Origin: Sedimenticola_A sp040506425
Lineage (GTDB): Bacteria > Pseudomonadota > Gammaproteobacteria > Chromatiales > Chromatiaceae
Assembly (NCBI GenBank): GCA_965224515.1
Contig: OZ245051.1
Span: forward strand, 1,178,001 to 1,242,000
Direction of reading: 5' to 3'
Length of the DNA: 64,000 bases
Part shown: piece after piece, positions 1 through 9,191 of the stretch
Layout of the letters: each line of letters opens with the position of its first letter
How positions within the stretch are numbered: the first letter of the stretch is position 1
The notes under the pieces: model-generated
Told to the model about the DNA's origin: nothing
What the model saw: only the letters and a program-made list of their open reading frames with translations
Database searches by the model: none
Position numbers and translations under genes: made by a program

Positions 1-79
1 TGGTCGCCTTGATCTCCAGCTTGCCAGGCCGTGGATAGCGGTGATACTCAAGAGCGCTCTTTTTCAAATCATCGGACAT
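1..79 (-). CDS. maeB: NADP-dependent malic enzyme, N-terminal fragment
   Basis: The first 26 codons of a minus-strand gene that runs off the left edge. The visible peptide starts MSDDLKKSALEYHRYPRPGK and continues LEIKAT. This matches the start of large MaeB-type malic enzymes, which oxidatively decarboxylate malate to pyruvate (known start pattern: ...ALxYHxxPxPGK). An AGGAAAG ribosome-binding site lies just upstream of the ATG. Only the N-terminus is visible, so the phosphotransacetylase-like C-terminal domain usual in MaeB cannot be checked. Malate use would fit the TRAP/Dct genes nearby, but that link is inference. Confidence 0.7.
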   Translation of the reverse strand, partial: MSDDLKKSALEYHRYPRPGKLEIKAT

Positions 80-141
80 GAAGGGTCTTTCCTCACACTT
101 GGGACCCGTTGACAGGCCCTAGTAGCTGAAACTGGGATACC

Positions 142-180
142 GTTGGTTTTCCAACAGAATGCTCCCCGAGGAGGGGAGCA
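142..180. terminator. Two adjacent hairpins between the stress-protein gene and maeB
   Basis: GTTGG-TTTT-CCAAC (142-155) is followed by TGCTCCCC-GAGGA-GGGGAGCA (160-180). Both stems are perfect. They lie downstream of the minus-strand usp gene and before maeB, where a terminator is expected. No good T-tract follows on the minus strand, so intrinsic termination is uncertain. The rest of 80-299 shows nothing recognisable. Confidence 0.4.
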
Positions 181-299
181 CTGCATTCTATAAGTAAAAA
201 TCTACTCGGTATAGATATTACTGATAATTGCCAATGACATTGCAAAACCGGGGCTGCTTTGCAAAAAATATTGATGGAAGCGGGCGTCAGTGCCTGAGG

Positions 300-842
300 T
301 CACCCCGGAAGCGGGACAACCAATACCGGAATCCTGCAGCGCCGGACCACTCGCCGTGCCGTATCCCCCATTACCGCATCCTTGACCGATGCACGATGAC
401 CGTGCTTGCTGATCACCAGCAGATCGTATCCGCCACCATGGGCCTCCTCGATGATCTTCTCCAGCGGCTCACCCATCTCCACCTTCACATCGTAGGCGAG
501 TACCGGGCTGTCTGACTCCTCGGGAAGGCTATCCTCACAAAACTGTTGGACGCTGTTCTGTATCACCACGTCATCCCGTTTCCTGGAGAGCAGAATCTGC
601 CGGGCCTCCTCGAGATTTCTGCTCGCAAGCTCTTTCCAGGTCTCTTCACTCATATAGCCCAGCAGGGTTTCAAGGTCCCGTGTCTCCACCACGTGGAACA
701 CGGTCAGCTCCGATTGGCAGCGCTGGGCGATATTTGCTGCATGAGGGAAAGCGTGACGCCCCGACTCAGACAGATCGGTCACATAGAGTATCTTCTTGTA
801 CTCGATTTTCGGCAGATTGTTACCTGATTGCATCGTTTTCAT
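300..842 (-). CDS. Universal stress protein (UspA family), TRAP-linked
   Basis: A single Usp domain of up to 180 residues. The N-terminal strand ILYVTDLSESGRHAF and the C-terminal block LLVISKHGH...VMGDTARRVVRRCRIPVLVVP are typical of the family; the latter holds the ATP-binding loop region. It begins 7 bp after the TRAP permease stop, so it is the last gene of the transporter operon. In other TRAP loci a similar gene (teaD of the ectoine system) modulates the transporter in an ATP-dependent way; that role here is inferred. An in-frame ATG three codons downstream (833) has better spacing to the AGGA site and may be the true start. Confidence 0.85.
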   Translation of the reverse strand: MKTMQSGNNLPKIEYKKILYVTDLSESGRHAFPHAANIAQRCQSELTVFHVVETRDLETLLGYMSEETWKELASRNLEEARQILLSRKRDDVVIQNSVQQFCEDSLPEESDSPVLAYDVKVEMGEPLEKIIEEAHGGGYDLLVISKHGHRASVKDAVMGDTARRVVRRCRIPVLVVPLPG

Positions 843-848
843 TCCTAA

Positions 849-2555
849 TTAAGCAGCGCTCTTCTTGAACCAGTTCATCCAAATACCGCTGAGGAACCAG
901 CTGTAGGCCCAGGTACCCAGGAAAACCAAAACGAAGACGATGGCAATATCCGTCGAAGTGCCATCCAGCGAAAATGCCGGCACGTAACCAAAGATAAAGG
1001 GTGCCAGGTAAAGAAACTTGGCAAACTTGAAGGCGATCCAGGCCGTAGCCCACATGTTGGCCTTGGCGATGGTTGCACCGGCAAAGGCAGCAATACAGAC
1101 CGGCGGCGTGATGTTGGAGTCCTGGGAGAGCCAGTAGACGATCATGTGTGCCGCCAGCTCATTCACACCGAGGTGAGTCAGCGCCGGCACAGCCACCACC
1201 GCCGTAATCAGGTAGGCTGCGGTCACTGGAACCCCCATTCCCAGGATCAGGGATGCCAATGCGATAAAGAGGATGGTCAGAACCAGTGACCCATCCGCCA
1301 GCTCGATAACGATATCAGCAAAGGTCAGTATCAGGCCGCTGTAGGTGAGCACGCCGATAATGATACCGATGACACCGACCGTCGCGCCGATTTTGAGACT
1401 GGCTTCAGCGCCGGCCCGGGAAGCCTGAACAAACCCCTTCAGGTCAATTCGGGTATCTTTCCGGAACCAGCTGACAACGATACAGGTCACGATGCCCAGG
1501 ATTGCAGAATAACCGGGGGAGTAACCCATCAGCATAAAGATGGTGATCACCACCAGGGGGAGTACGTAGAACCACTCCCTTTTGAGAATCTCCATGGCGC
1601 TCTCTTTGCTCTTCTCACCCACGATATTGTGCTTCTTGGCCTCGTAGTGAACCATCATGAAGACACTGAAGAAGTACATCAGGGCGGGAAATATCGCCAC
1701 CAGCATGATCTGGGAGTAGGGCAGGCCGGTCAGCTCTGCCATGATGAAGCCACCAGCACCCATGATGGGTGGCATGAACATGCCGCCGATGGAGGCCGCG
1801 GGTTCAATGCCGCCCGCCACGTGGGGCTTGAAACCCGCCTTCTTCATCATCGGGATGGTGAAGGCGCCGGTGGATACCGTATTAGCGATGGCGCTGCCGG
1901 AGATGGAACCGAACAGTCCGCTGGCGATCACCGATACCTTGCCGGGACCACCAATCTTGTGGCCCACCGCGGCCAGGGGAAAATCGATAAAGAAACGCTG
2001 GGCGCCGCTCTTCTCCAGAAAGGCACCGAAAATCACGAACAGAATGATGTAGGTGGCCAGTACATTGGCCATGATGCCGAACACGCCATCACTCTTGTAG
2101 AAGATACTGGTACAGAGGTCGGGAAAGGTATCTCCGGCATGAGAGACAAGCTCAGGGACATATTCGCCGTAGACGCCGTAGAGAATCATGATGGTACCGA
2201 TGATAACGAAGACGCTGCCCACCACCCGGCGCGCCACTTCGATACCGATCAAAACGCCCACCATGGCGATCCACTGGTCCAGCTCAGTCTCCGCACCGGC
2301 CCGGTAATTGATGGCCTCGAAATTGTATATCCAGTAACCCAGGGTAATGACCGAGACCAGCATCAACAGGTAATCCCAGACACGCCCGATCTGACTCTTG
2401 GAGCGGTAGACCAGGAACACCAGCACGTAGGTGATTACGACATAGATGCCACGATGGAACTGGGTTGCGGCCGGCTCGAGCACGGCGGAGTATGAATAGA
2501 AGAGCACCAGGCCCAATGCCATGATGTCGAACATAATCTGTTCGACCTTGTTCAT
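849..2555 (-). CDS. TRAP transporter fused permease (DctQ-DctM fusion, TAXI type)
   Basis: About 568 residues, almost entirely hydrophobic. An N-terminal DctQ-like portion (about residues 1-130) is followed by the DctM-like large permease with motifs such as GLFGSISGSAIANTVSTGAFTIP and GMGVPVTAAYLI. Fused 4TM/12TM permeases pair with TAXI binding proteins, and the gene immediately upstream is one. It would drive sodium- or proton-coupled uptake of an organic acid. The ATG at 2555 is preferred over a GTG at 2570 because AGGT lies about 8 bases upstream. The final residues WFKKSAA look intact. Substrate unknown. Confidence 0.9.
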   Translation of the reverse strand: MNKVEQIMFDIMALGLVLFYSYSAVLEPAATQFHRGIYVVITYVLVFLVYRSKSQIGRVWDYLLMLVSVITLGYWIYNFEAINYRAGAETELDQWIAMVGVLIGIEVARRVVGSVFVIIGTIMILYGVYGEYVPELVSHAGDTFPDLCTSIFYKSDGVFGIMANVLATYIILFVIFGAFLEKSGAQRFFIDFPLAAVGHKIGGPGKVSVIASGLFGSISGSAIANTVSTGAFTIPMMKKAGFKPHVAGGIEPAASIGGMFMPPIMGAGGFIMAELTGLPYSQIMLVAIFPALMYFFSVFMMVHYEAKKHNIVGEKSKESAMEILKREWFYVLPLVVITIFMLMGYSPGYSAILGIVTCIVVSWFRKDTRIDLKGFVQASRAGAEASLKIGATVGVIGIIIGVLTYSGLILTFADIVIELADGSLVLTILFIALASLILGMGVPVTAAYLITAVVAVPALTHLGVNELAAHMIVYWLSQDSNITPPVCIAAFAGATIAKANMWATAWIAFKFAKFLYLAPFIFGYVPAFSLDGTSTDIAIVFVLVFLGTWAYSWFLSGIWMNWFKKSAA

Positions 2556-2570
2556 TTTTTCTACCTGCAC

Positions 2571-2738
2571 GCCATGCTCCTCTCTCTTGTTATTCAGTAG
2601 CTCTGGACACCCGCAGGCACCCGGCCCTTTTTTATAAAAAACTAAAGCCGCTCAGGTGCATCCATGCACCCGCGGCAGGTTGTACTTCCTGTACATGAGA
2701 GGGCGGGACCAGGTCCCTCCCTCACCCTTTACCAAGAC
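2571..2738. repeat. Intercistronic hairpins related to the dispersed repeats
   Basis: Between the binding-protein and permease genes lie two perfect hairpins, GGTGCA-TCCA-TGCACC (2655-2670) and TGTAC-TTCCT-GTACA (2681-2695). The 13-mer TGCACCCGCGGCA (2665-2677) recurs in the repeats at 11909-11921 and 25899-25911, and the GTACA-TCC-TGTAC type hairpin recurs at 11782 and 12071. This looks like a copy of the same repeat family inserted within an operon. It might uncouple expression of the abundant binding protein from the permease (inference). Confidence 0.55.
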
Positions 2739-3707
2739 TTACATCATGCCTTTATCTTTCCAGAACTTGATGGCGCCGGGGTGCCAGGGGGTAACCACGC
2801 CCTGGGTGCCGGTGTTCAGGCTCATGTGCTTGAAGGTCTTCTTCTGGGCCTTCATGTGGGCCAGGCCTTCATCGGTGTAGATGGTGGAGAGCATCTTGTA
2901 GACGGTGTCGTCAGATACCTTGGAGTTGGCCACCCAGAGAGCGGAATCCTGGAAGGAGGGGCTCTCGTAGTCCACGCCGCGGTATGTGTCTGCGGGAACA
3001 GCCAGTTTGGAGAAGTAGGGGTACTTGTCGAAGAAACCGCTCTCCTCTGCATCCTTGCCCACGTTGATCAGCTCAATATCGTTGGTCTGGGCTGCCATGA
3101 TGACCGCGCCGCTGGGGAAAGCGGTGAAGAGCCAGAAAGCATCAAGCTGCTTGTTACCAAAAGCCTGGGCTGCATCGTTGTAACCCATGGCGTTGCGCTC
3201 GACCTTGTCCCAGACACCCATGTGAGTGAAAAACAGTTCGCAGTTTGCGAATGCGCCGGAGCCCGCGTTACCCACACCGACTTTCTTGCCGGCCAGGTCT
3301 TTGACACTCTTGATGCCGGAGCCCTTGCGTGTCACCAGCTGGGCCGGTGCGCCGTAGAGCCAGGCAACCGCCATCACGTCTTCGTACTTCTTGGTGTCAT
3401 TCTTCATCTGGCCGTTACGGCCCAGGTAGACGTGACCAGAGTAGACAACGCCCATCTGGGCCTTGCCGGAGTTCACCTTGCGCAGGTTCTCAACGGAACC
3501 GGCGGAAGACTGGGCCTTGACCCTGAAATCCTTGGAAGCCTTGATAGGCTTATAGACCTGCACCGCGTTGGCCACCACCTGGAAGGTACCGCCTGCGGGA
3601 CCGCCACTGAATACCACGCGCTCCTTGGCCATGGCTGTTGCCGGCAGGATGCTGGATGCCAAAAGGGCTGCACCCGCCACCACAAAAGTTCTACGTTTAA
3701 TCTTCAT
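2739..3707 (-). CDS. TRAP transporter TAXI-family solute-binding protein
   Basis: A 322-residue exported protein. The N-terminus MKIKRRTFVVAGAALLASSILPATAMA is a signal peptide with a twin Arg, cleaved near residue 27. The mature start VVFSGGPAGGTFQVVANAVQV is the TAXI signature (GGxxGGTF). It captures an unidentified solute in the periplasm for the fused permease downstream. A strong AGGAGGT ribosome-binding site precedes the ATG. It is first in the operon SBP-permease-usp. The length is normal for the family (about 320). Confidence 0.92.
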   Translation of the reverse strand: MKIKRRTFVVAGAALLASSILPATAMAKERVVFSGGPAGGTFQVVANAVQVYKPIKASKDFRVKAQSSAGSVENLRKVNSGKAQMGVVYSGHVYLGRNGQMKNDTKKYEDVMAVAWLYGAPAQLVTRKGSGIKSVKDLAGKKVGVGNAGSGAFANCELFFTHMGVWDKVERNAMGYNDAAQAFGNKQLDAFWLFTAFPSGAVIMAAQTNDIELINVGKDAEESGFFDKYPYFSKLAVPADTYRGVDYESPSFQDSALWVANSKVSDDTVYKMLSTIYTDEGLAHMKAQKKTFKHMSLNTGTQGVVTPWHPGAIKFWKDKGMM

Positions 3708-4029
3708 TCAACCACCTCCTGGTTTTGTTTTTAAAAGGCACTGAGATAATGCTCATACCTGGGTCCAAGTAGAGCAATTGTCAGGCCACTTCTTGGAGAT
3801 CTATCCGAATCGACCATAAACTACTGGAGTAGAAATAAAAATAGGCCATAGGAAGAAAAGTGCAAAAGTAATTTATGTGTGGAAATCCGCCGATTTGCCC
3901 CCTGGCATAAGATGGAAATCTGCCCAAAATCCAGTCCAGCCGAGGCAATCAGCGATCTTTTACTTGAAAATACCCCTACTCTGGACTAGACATCTAAAGC
4001 ATTAATCCATATTTATAGCCGGTTATTAC
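3708..4029. other. Divergent intergenic region, no gene seen
   Basis: 322 bases between the divergently transcribed TAXI operon and the hemerythrin gene, so promoters for both should lie here. I see no tRNA, no sigma-54 -24/-12 element with correct spacing and no strong inverted repeat. The centre is AT-rich. Confidence 0.5.
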
Positions 4030-4446
4030 ATGCCTGACTTCATGCAGTTCAACAACCGAATGTCCCTGGGCATTGCCGAACTGGACGATGAACACAAGGC
4101 ACTGGTCAACCTGCTGAACCAGCTTGCAGAGATCATACAGACCAACCGGGAGACGACTTTATCGCAACAGGCCCGGGAGATACTCGCCGACCTGGCGCTG
4201 GAGACGAAAAATCATTTCCGCAATGAAGAGTCCTGCATGGAGCGGGCGGGCTACACCGGGCTACAGGAGCATCACCGGGAACACGTGATGCTGTGTGCAG
4301 AGCTGAAGATTTTCCTAAGAGAGCTGGAAGAGGGCAGCGAACAGCTTGACTTGGCGCTGCTTCAACAACTGAAGCACTGGCTTATCGGGCATATTGTCAC
4401 TGCAGACAAGGAGTTTGCCGACTTCTTCCACGCAACCAATCCATAA
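4030..4446 (+). CDS. Bacteriohemerythrin (O2-binding di-iron protein)
   Basis: 138 residues, normal for a single-domain bacteriohemerythrin. All seven iron ligands can be placed: H22 (DDEHKAL), H62 and E66 (NHFRNEE), H81 and H85 (HHREH), H121 and D126 (HIVTAD). The protein has no signal peptide, so it is cytoplasmic, and would bind O2 for storage, delivery to oxidases or sensing. It is a lone plus-strand gene, convergent with dctP, which suggests its own promoter. Confidence in the family is high; the exact role is not shown. Confidence 0.93.
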   Translation: MPDFMQFNNRMSLGIAELDDEHKALVNLLNQLAEIIQTNRETTLSQQAREILADLALETKNHFRNEESCMERAGYTGLQEHHREHVMLCAELKIFLRELEEGSEQLDLALLQQLKHWLIGHIVTADKEFADFFHATNP

Positions 4447-4505
4447 GGTCGCTACCCGGAGTTATCTGTCAGAATACCTGGAGGAGAATCGGTTGCACCG
4501 ACTCA

Positions 4506-5495
4506 TCAGTCGTTGGCGCTATATGCCGCATCAATCAACTCTTTACCGATTTGGGATTCAAACTTTTTCCACACGGGTCTCATTGCCTCAACCCATTGCC
4601 TGCGTTGATCAGGATTAAGGCTCAAGATCTGGGAACGTCCGGTTGAGATAATCGCCTGCCTGTCGGCAACGGCCTTCTCCTCTGCCACCCTGTTGCCAAA
4701 GGCGATCGCCTCGTCCAGGGCCTGCTTCAGCTCCCCGCGCAGATCCGCCGGCAGCCCCTGCCAGAACGCTGCAGAGGTCACCACCATGTAATCCACAACA
4801 CCATGGTTGGACTCCGTGATATAAGGCTGGAGCTGGTAAAATTTCTTTGAGTAGATATTGGACCAGGTGTTCTCCTGGCCATCGATCGCCCCTGTCTGCA
4901 GCAGGGTGAACACCTCCGAAAAGGGCTTCTTTCTCGGTATTGCGTCCACCGCCTCGAACTGGGCTGCAAGCACATCGGAGGTCATAATGCGGAACTTGAG
5001 ATCCCTGGCATCCCCGGGCAGCCTCAAGGGCCGGGTTGCAGACATCTGCTTCATGCCATTATGCAGGTATCCCAGGCCGACCAAGCCCTTCTGTTCCATG
5101 GACATGAGCAGTTGCTGGCCACTGGGGCCACTTTGGAAGCGCTCCACCGCCTGTATATCATTGAAAAGAAAGGGCAGATCGAACAGCTGCAGCTTACCGG
5201 TATATCTCTTGAACTTGGAAAGGGAGGGAGCCGCGAGCTGAACGTCCCCAAGCAGCATCGCCTCAAGTACCTTGTTGTCACCAAACAACCTGGAGTTGGG
5301 ATAGACCTCGACCTTGACCCTATCCCCCAGACGCTGCTCCACCAGAGTTTTGAACCGACTGGCCATCTGCCCCTTGGGGGTATCCTCCGCAACCACGTGA
5401 GTGAACTTGATGACCACAGGGGCTGCCAGAACAGGGACGGATAAGATTGCGACAGATAGCACCAATGCTGCGGTGATTATCTTACGAAGCTCCAT
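4506..5495 (-). CDS. dctP: TRAP transporter DctP-type C4-dicarboxylate-binding protein
   Basis: 329 residues with a cleavable signal peptide (about 1-25, ending VLAAP). The mature start VVIKFTHVVAEDTPKG, the substrate-carboxylate-binding arginine R169 in LKFRIM, and GAIDGQENTWSNIY are hallmarks of DctP/DctB-like binding proteins. An AGGAGA ribosome-binding site precedes the ATG. It follows dctD by 58 bp on the same strand. No DctQ or DctM permease genes are in this neighbourhood, so it either works with a distant permease or serves as a sensor partner of DctB (inference). Confidence 0.88.
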   Translation of the reverse strand: MELRKIITAALVLSVAILSVPVLAAPVVIKFTHVVAEDTPKGQMASRFKTLVEQRLGDRVKVEVYPNSRLFGDNKVLEAMLLGDVQLAAPSLSKFKRYTGKLQLFDLPFLFNDIQAVERFQSGPSGQQLLMSMEQKGLVGLGYLHNGMKQMSATRPLRLPGDARDLKFRIMTSDVLAAQFEAVDAIPRKKPFSEVFTLLQTGAIDGQENTWSNIYSKKFYQLQPYITESNHGVVDYMVVTSAAFWQGLPADLRGELKQALDEAIAFGNRVAEEKAVADRQAIISTGRSQILSLNPDQRRQWVEAMRPVWKKFESQIGKELIDAAYSAND

Positions 5496-5553
5496 TCCGG
5501 TCTCTCCTGATTTATTTTCCAGCCCTCATCAGTAATTTAGGTCAGAATCCGGT

Positions 5554-6912
5554 TTATTTATAGTTCTGTTTATCCAGACCGAATTTGCGCATTTTGTCGT
5601 ATAGGGTTTTACGCGGCACACCCAGGGACTCCATGGTCTCATTGATCCTGCCGTTGTTTGCTGAGAGGGCCTGCTCGATGACGCTTTTCTCAAAACAGTC
5701 CACCTGCTGGGGAAGAGTGATGGAGCCCTGCCCATTTTCACTGCCGGTCAACACCTTTTCCAGTTCGTAGCCGCAATTCTCGCCAAGCAGTACATACCGT
5801 TCAGCTGCATTGCGCAGCTCTCTGACATTGCCCGGCCATGGCTGGGCCAACAGCGCATGAATCTGTTCACTGCTCGGCGCAGGGACCTCTTTCTGGTAAC
5901 GGGCACTGGACACCAGCAGAAAGTGATGGAACAGCAGCGGGATATCCTCCGGTCGATCACGCAGGGGCGGGATCTCCAGGGTAACCACGTTCAGCCGGTA
6001 ATAGAGATCCTCGCGAAACTCAGAACGTTCAGCCGCCTCTTTCAGGTTGGCCTTGGTTGCAGCCACCACCCGCAGATCCAGTGGGATCAGCTCATTTGAA
6101 CCCAGTCGCTCAACACTCCGCTCCTGCAGCACCCGCAGCAACCGAATCTGCACTGGCATCGGCATGCTCTCTATCTCGTCCAGAAACAGGGTGCCGCCAT
6201 TGGCATGCTCAAACTTGCCGATACGCCGCTCCTGGGCACCGGTGAAGGCACCCGCCTCATGACCGAACAGCTCACTCTCTATCAGGTTCTCCGGGACTGC
6301 ACCGCAGTTCACCGCAACAAAGTTTTTATCCCTGCGCAGTGAGTGCTCGTGGAGGGACCTTGCCACCAGCTCCTTGCCCGTACCTGTCTCGCCGAACACC
6401 AGCACATCGGCTCCTGTATCGGCAATCTGGGCAATGGTCGAACGCAGGCGCTGTATAGCCGTGGCCCGCCCGATTATGCGCGGGCCAGGTGCACTCTGAG
6501 CCTCCAGTTCGACCCTGAGGCTGCGGTTCTCAAGGGTCAGGGCACGTTTGTCCACGGCACGGCGTACCGTCTCAATCAGCTTTTCAGCAGCAAATGGTTT
6601 TTCGATAAAATCATAGGCGCCATCTCTAATGGCATTGACCGCCATTGAGATATCCCCATGACCGGTCACCAGGATGACCGGCAGGTCACGGTCCACCTCC
6701 ATCGCCTCGGCAAGAAAGGTCAGTCCATCCATACCCGGCATCTTGATGTCGCATACGACGACACCCTGCCAGGCCAGCGACAGCAGGGGCAATACCTTTT
6801 CAGGGCTGCTGAAACACTGTACTTCGAACCCTGCCAGTTCCAGGGTCTGCTGATTGGCGATACGGATATGCTTCTCATCGTCGATGAAATAGATGGTCGG
6901 TTTACTGCTCAT
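5554..6912 (-). CDS. dctD: C4-dicarboxylate response regulator, sigma-54 activator DctD
   Basis: About 452 residues. An N-terminal receiver domain (IYFIDDEKHIR; phospho-acceptor D in VVCDIKMPGMDG) is followed by a sigma-54 AAA+ domain with Walker A GETGTGKE and the sigma-54-contacting GAFTGA loop, then a C-terminal Fis-type helix-turn-helix (LGVPRKTLYDKMRKFGL). It activates sigma-54 promoters in response to DctB. The ATG at 6912 is chosen because the receiver domain starts there and it leaves a 34-bp gap to dctB; an in-frame ATG at 6972 would overlap dctB and add an unrelated leader. Confidence 0.92.
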   Translation of the reverse strand: MSSKPTIYFIDDEKHIRIANQQTLELAGFEVQCFSSPEKVLPLLSLAWQGVVVCDIKMPGMDGLTFLAEAMEVDRDLPVILVTGHGDISMAVNAIRDGAYDFIEKPFAAEKLIETVRRAVDKRALTLENRSLRVELEAQSAPGPRIIGRATAIQRLRSTIAQIADTGADVLVFGETGTGKELVARSLHEHSLRRDKNFVAVNCGAVPENLIESELFGHEAGAFTGAQERRIGKFEHANGGTLFLDEIESMPMPVQIRLLRVLQERSVERLGSNELIPLDLRVVAATKANLKEAAERSEFREDLYYRLNVVTLEIPPLRDRPEDIPLLFHHFLLVSSARYQKEVPAPSSEQIHALLAQPWPGNVRELRNAAERYVLLGENCGYELEKVLTGSENGQGSITLPQQVDCFEKSVIEQALSANNGRINETMESLGVPRKTLYDKMRKFGLDKQNYK

Positions 6913-6946
6913 ATCTGATGCGTCACTTTCATTCCAGGGGAGGGGG

Positions 6947-9184
6947 TCAGCCGACCTTCTCTTCAGGTGCATCGCCCTTGGGCATGCTCAATGTGAAGAT
7001 GGCACCGCCATCCATGTGATTGTTTGCCAACAGTTCGCCACTCATACTTTCAACGATACGGTGGGAAATTGAAAGCCCGAGACCCAACCCGCTTCCCTCA
7101 TCCTTGGTGGTAAAGAACGGATCGAAAATGCGGGGCAGGTGGTCTGGCGCAATTCCGGAGCCGGTGTCCCGGATTGTGATAACAACCTCTTCGTCATAGC
7201 TGATCGCCTCCAGTTCCACCCTGCGTTCATCCTGCTGCTCAACCGCCTGCAGGGCATTGCCGATAAGGTTTATCAAAACCTGCTCCAGCTGAACCATATC
7301 GGCCATCACGAAGAGTTCATTTTCTGGTATATGCTGGATGATCTCTGCCTGGCTCTCCTTTATGCGTGATGCAAGAATTCGAAGGGAGTGGTCTATCGCC
7401 GCTGTCAGCGAAACACTCACCAGCTGCCCCTTGGTCTTGCGCGAGAACACCTTCAACTGGGAGCTGATCGTGGCCATACGCTCGGTAAGTTCAGAGATCT
7501 GGGTCAGGTTCCAGCAGGCATCCTCCTTGCGCCCGTGATCCAACAACGCCCGGGCATTGTCCGCATAGGAGCGGATCGCGGCCAGGGGCTGATTCAGCTC
7601 ATGGCTGATGCCGGTGGACATCTGTCCCAATACCGCCATCTTTGCCGCCTGAATCAATTCATCCTGGGCCTGGCGCAGCGCCTCCTCTGTCTGGCGGTGT
7701 TCTTCGATCTCCCGGGTAAGGCGGATGTTGCTCTCACTCAGATCGCGGGTTCTCTCCGAAACTCTCACCTCCAGAAGATCATGGGCTTGTCGCAACTCCG
7801 CCTCCTGGCGCTTGGCGAAACTGATGTCGTGGATGGTGGCTATGCGCTTTCGACCGTCACGGAGCTTTAGACTGCCCACTGAGAGTTCCACCGGGAATAG
7901 ATGACCATTCTTATTGCGGGCATCCATCTCTGTTACGGCCACCCCGGATTCTGATGCTCGCAGCGTTCTCTCAGCGCTGAGCTGGTCATTCTCTGCAAAG
8001 CATTCCATAAAAAGGCGGCCTGAGAGCTCTCCCTGGTCGTAGCCGAACAGCTCCTGCGCCCTGCTGTTTGCAAACTCGATAATGCCCTGGTCATTCATTG
8101 TTACCACACCAGCCTGGGCCCCCTCCAGAATCGCCCTGATTCGCGCCTCGTTCAATTCCAGGCTCTTCTTTGCCTGGCGCTCAAAACGCTCTCTCTCCTC
8201 GAGCCTTTTACGCCTCTGCATCAAGAACATGACTGACAGCACTGCAATGCCGATCACTACAATTGCTGTCAGCACACTCCAGGTGACTCTTGCCGCCACC
8301 GGCGCGGTATTTGTAAGAATATGTACTTTCCACCCCGCCTCCGGCATCGCCTGTTCCAGGGCCAGGTAGCTGGCCCTGACAGGATCGGAAACCAGGATGA
8401 TTCGCCCCTGGTCTATTTCCCCGGCTATCTCACCCAGCGGCATCAAGTCTGCATTGGCGTATCGTCGGCTTTCCCGGATCCTGCCTGTCACTTCGGGACT
8501 CAGGGTAGTGAGGGTCTTGTAGCGCCAGGACTTGTTGGTTGTTATAAACACCACTCCGTCAGGGTCGGTGACAATAAATTCATCTTCAGACCGACTCCAT
8601 TTTTCCTCGATGGGCGCCATGTTGATCTTGATAACCACAGCTCCCAGAATGCTGCCTTCCGATCTCACCGGGTAGGCAAAATAGTATCCGCGCTTCTTAG
8701 AGGTGGTGCCCAGTGCGAAGTAGCGGCCGAGACGCCCCTCCATGGCCTCTTTGAAGTAAGGGCGATAGGAGAAGTTGCGTCCGATAAACGGTCGCTCTGA
8801 CTGCCAGTTTGATGCAGCAATTGTCAGCCCCCGGGTATCCATAAGATAGGTATCAGAGGCGTCGGCGATACGGTTGATAGTCTCAAGATAGCGGTTCAAT
8901 GACTCGGCTTGTACCCTGTCACCCGGGTATTTCAGCAGATTTACAAATGCTTTGTTTGTAGCGAGCAGTTCAGGCAGGAATTCGAACTTCTGTAGCTGGC
9001 CCTGGAGATTGGCGACATAGAAACTCAGCTGTGTGCTGCTGCGCTCGTGAAGATCGGAGAGGGCCGCCTCCTCACTCAATCGGGCCACCTGCCACAGAAC
9101 AAGACCTATCGAGACTGCCAGAACGGCAAGTAACAGGCGTGAAGTGCGTTGAGCTCTGACAAGGGATTCCAGTTGTAAGGGCAT
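6947..9184 (-). CDS. dctB: C4-dicarboxylate sensor histidine kinase DctB with extra PAS domain
   Basis: 745 residues. TM1 (about 17-35) precedes a periplasmic double-Cache sensor with the DctB-like pattern FIGRNFSYRPYFKEAMEG...LGTTSKKRGYYFAYPV. TM2 is near 300-320. A PAS domain follows (about 345-465, ARIRAILEGAQAGVVTMND), then a coiled linker, HisKA with the phospho-His in GISHELNQPLAAIRS, and HATPase_c (DTGSGIAPDHLPRIFDPFFTTK, GLGLGLSIS). It is longer than typical DctB (about 600) because of the PAS domain. GAGG just upstream of the ATG supports the start. It forms an operon with dctD. Confidence 0.93.
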   Translation of the reverse strand: MPLQLESLVRAQRTSRLLLAVLAVSIGLVLWQVARLSEEAALSDLHERSSTQLSFYVANLQGQLQKFEFLPELLATNKAFVNLLKYPGDRVQAESLNRYLETINRIADASDTYLMDTRGLTIAASNWQSERPFIGRNFSYRPYFKEAMEGRLGRYFALGTTSKKRGYYFAYPVRSEGSILGAVVIKINMAPIEEKWSRSEDEFIVTDPDGVVFITTNKSWRYKTLTTLSPEVTGRIRESRRYANADLMPLGEIAGEIDQGRIILVSDPVRASYLALEQAMPEAGWKVHILTNTAPVAARVTWSVLTAIVVIGIAVLSVMFLMQRRKRLEERERFERQAKKSLELNEARIRAILEGAQAGVVTMNDQGIIEFANSRAQELFGYDQGELSGRLFMECFAENDQLSAERTLRASESGVAVTEMDARNKNGHLFPVELSVGSLKLRDGRKRIATIHDISFAKRQEAELRQAHDLLEVRVSERTRDLSESNIRLTREIEEHRQTEEALRQAQDELIQAAKMAVLGQMSTGISHELNQPLAAIRSYADNARALLDHGRKEDACWNLTQISELTERMATISSQLKVFSRKTKGQLVSVSLTAAIDHSLRILASRIKESQAEIIQHIPENELFVMADMVQLEQVLINLIGNALQAVEQQDERRVELEAISYDEEVVITIRDTGSGIAPDHLPRIFDPFFTTKDEGSGLGLGLSISHRIVESMSGELLANNHMDGGAIFTLSMPKGDAPEEKVG

Positions 9185-9191
9185 GCCTCGG

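Noticed and set aside
685..700. Near-parS sequence ending ACGTGGAACA in the universal stress gene
   Set aside because: Only 13 of 16 bases match and the left arm is broken; the codons encode the ordinary Usp strand FHVVE, so it is likely chance.
2664..3734. 356-residue open frame opposite the TAXI binding protein
   Set aside because: Antisense to a clear exported binding protein; no domain recognised.
3895..3930. Sigma-54 promoter near TGGCATAAGATGG (plus strand)
   Set aside because: The GG-N10-GC spacing fails, so the -12 element is absent.
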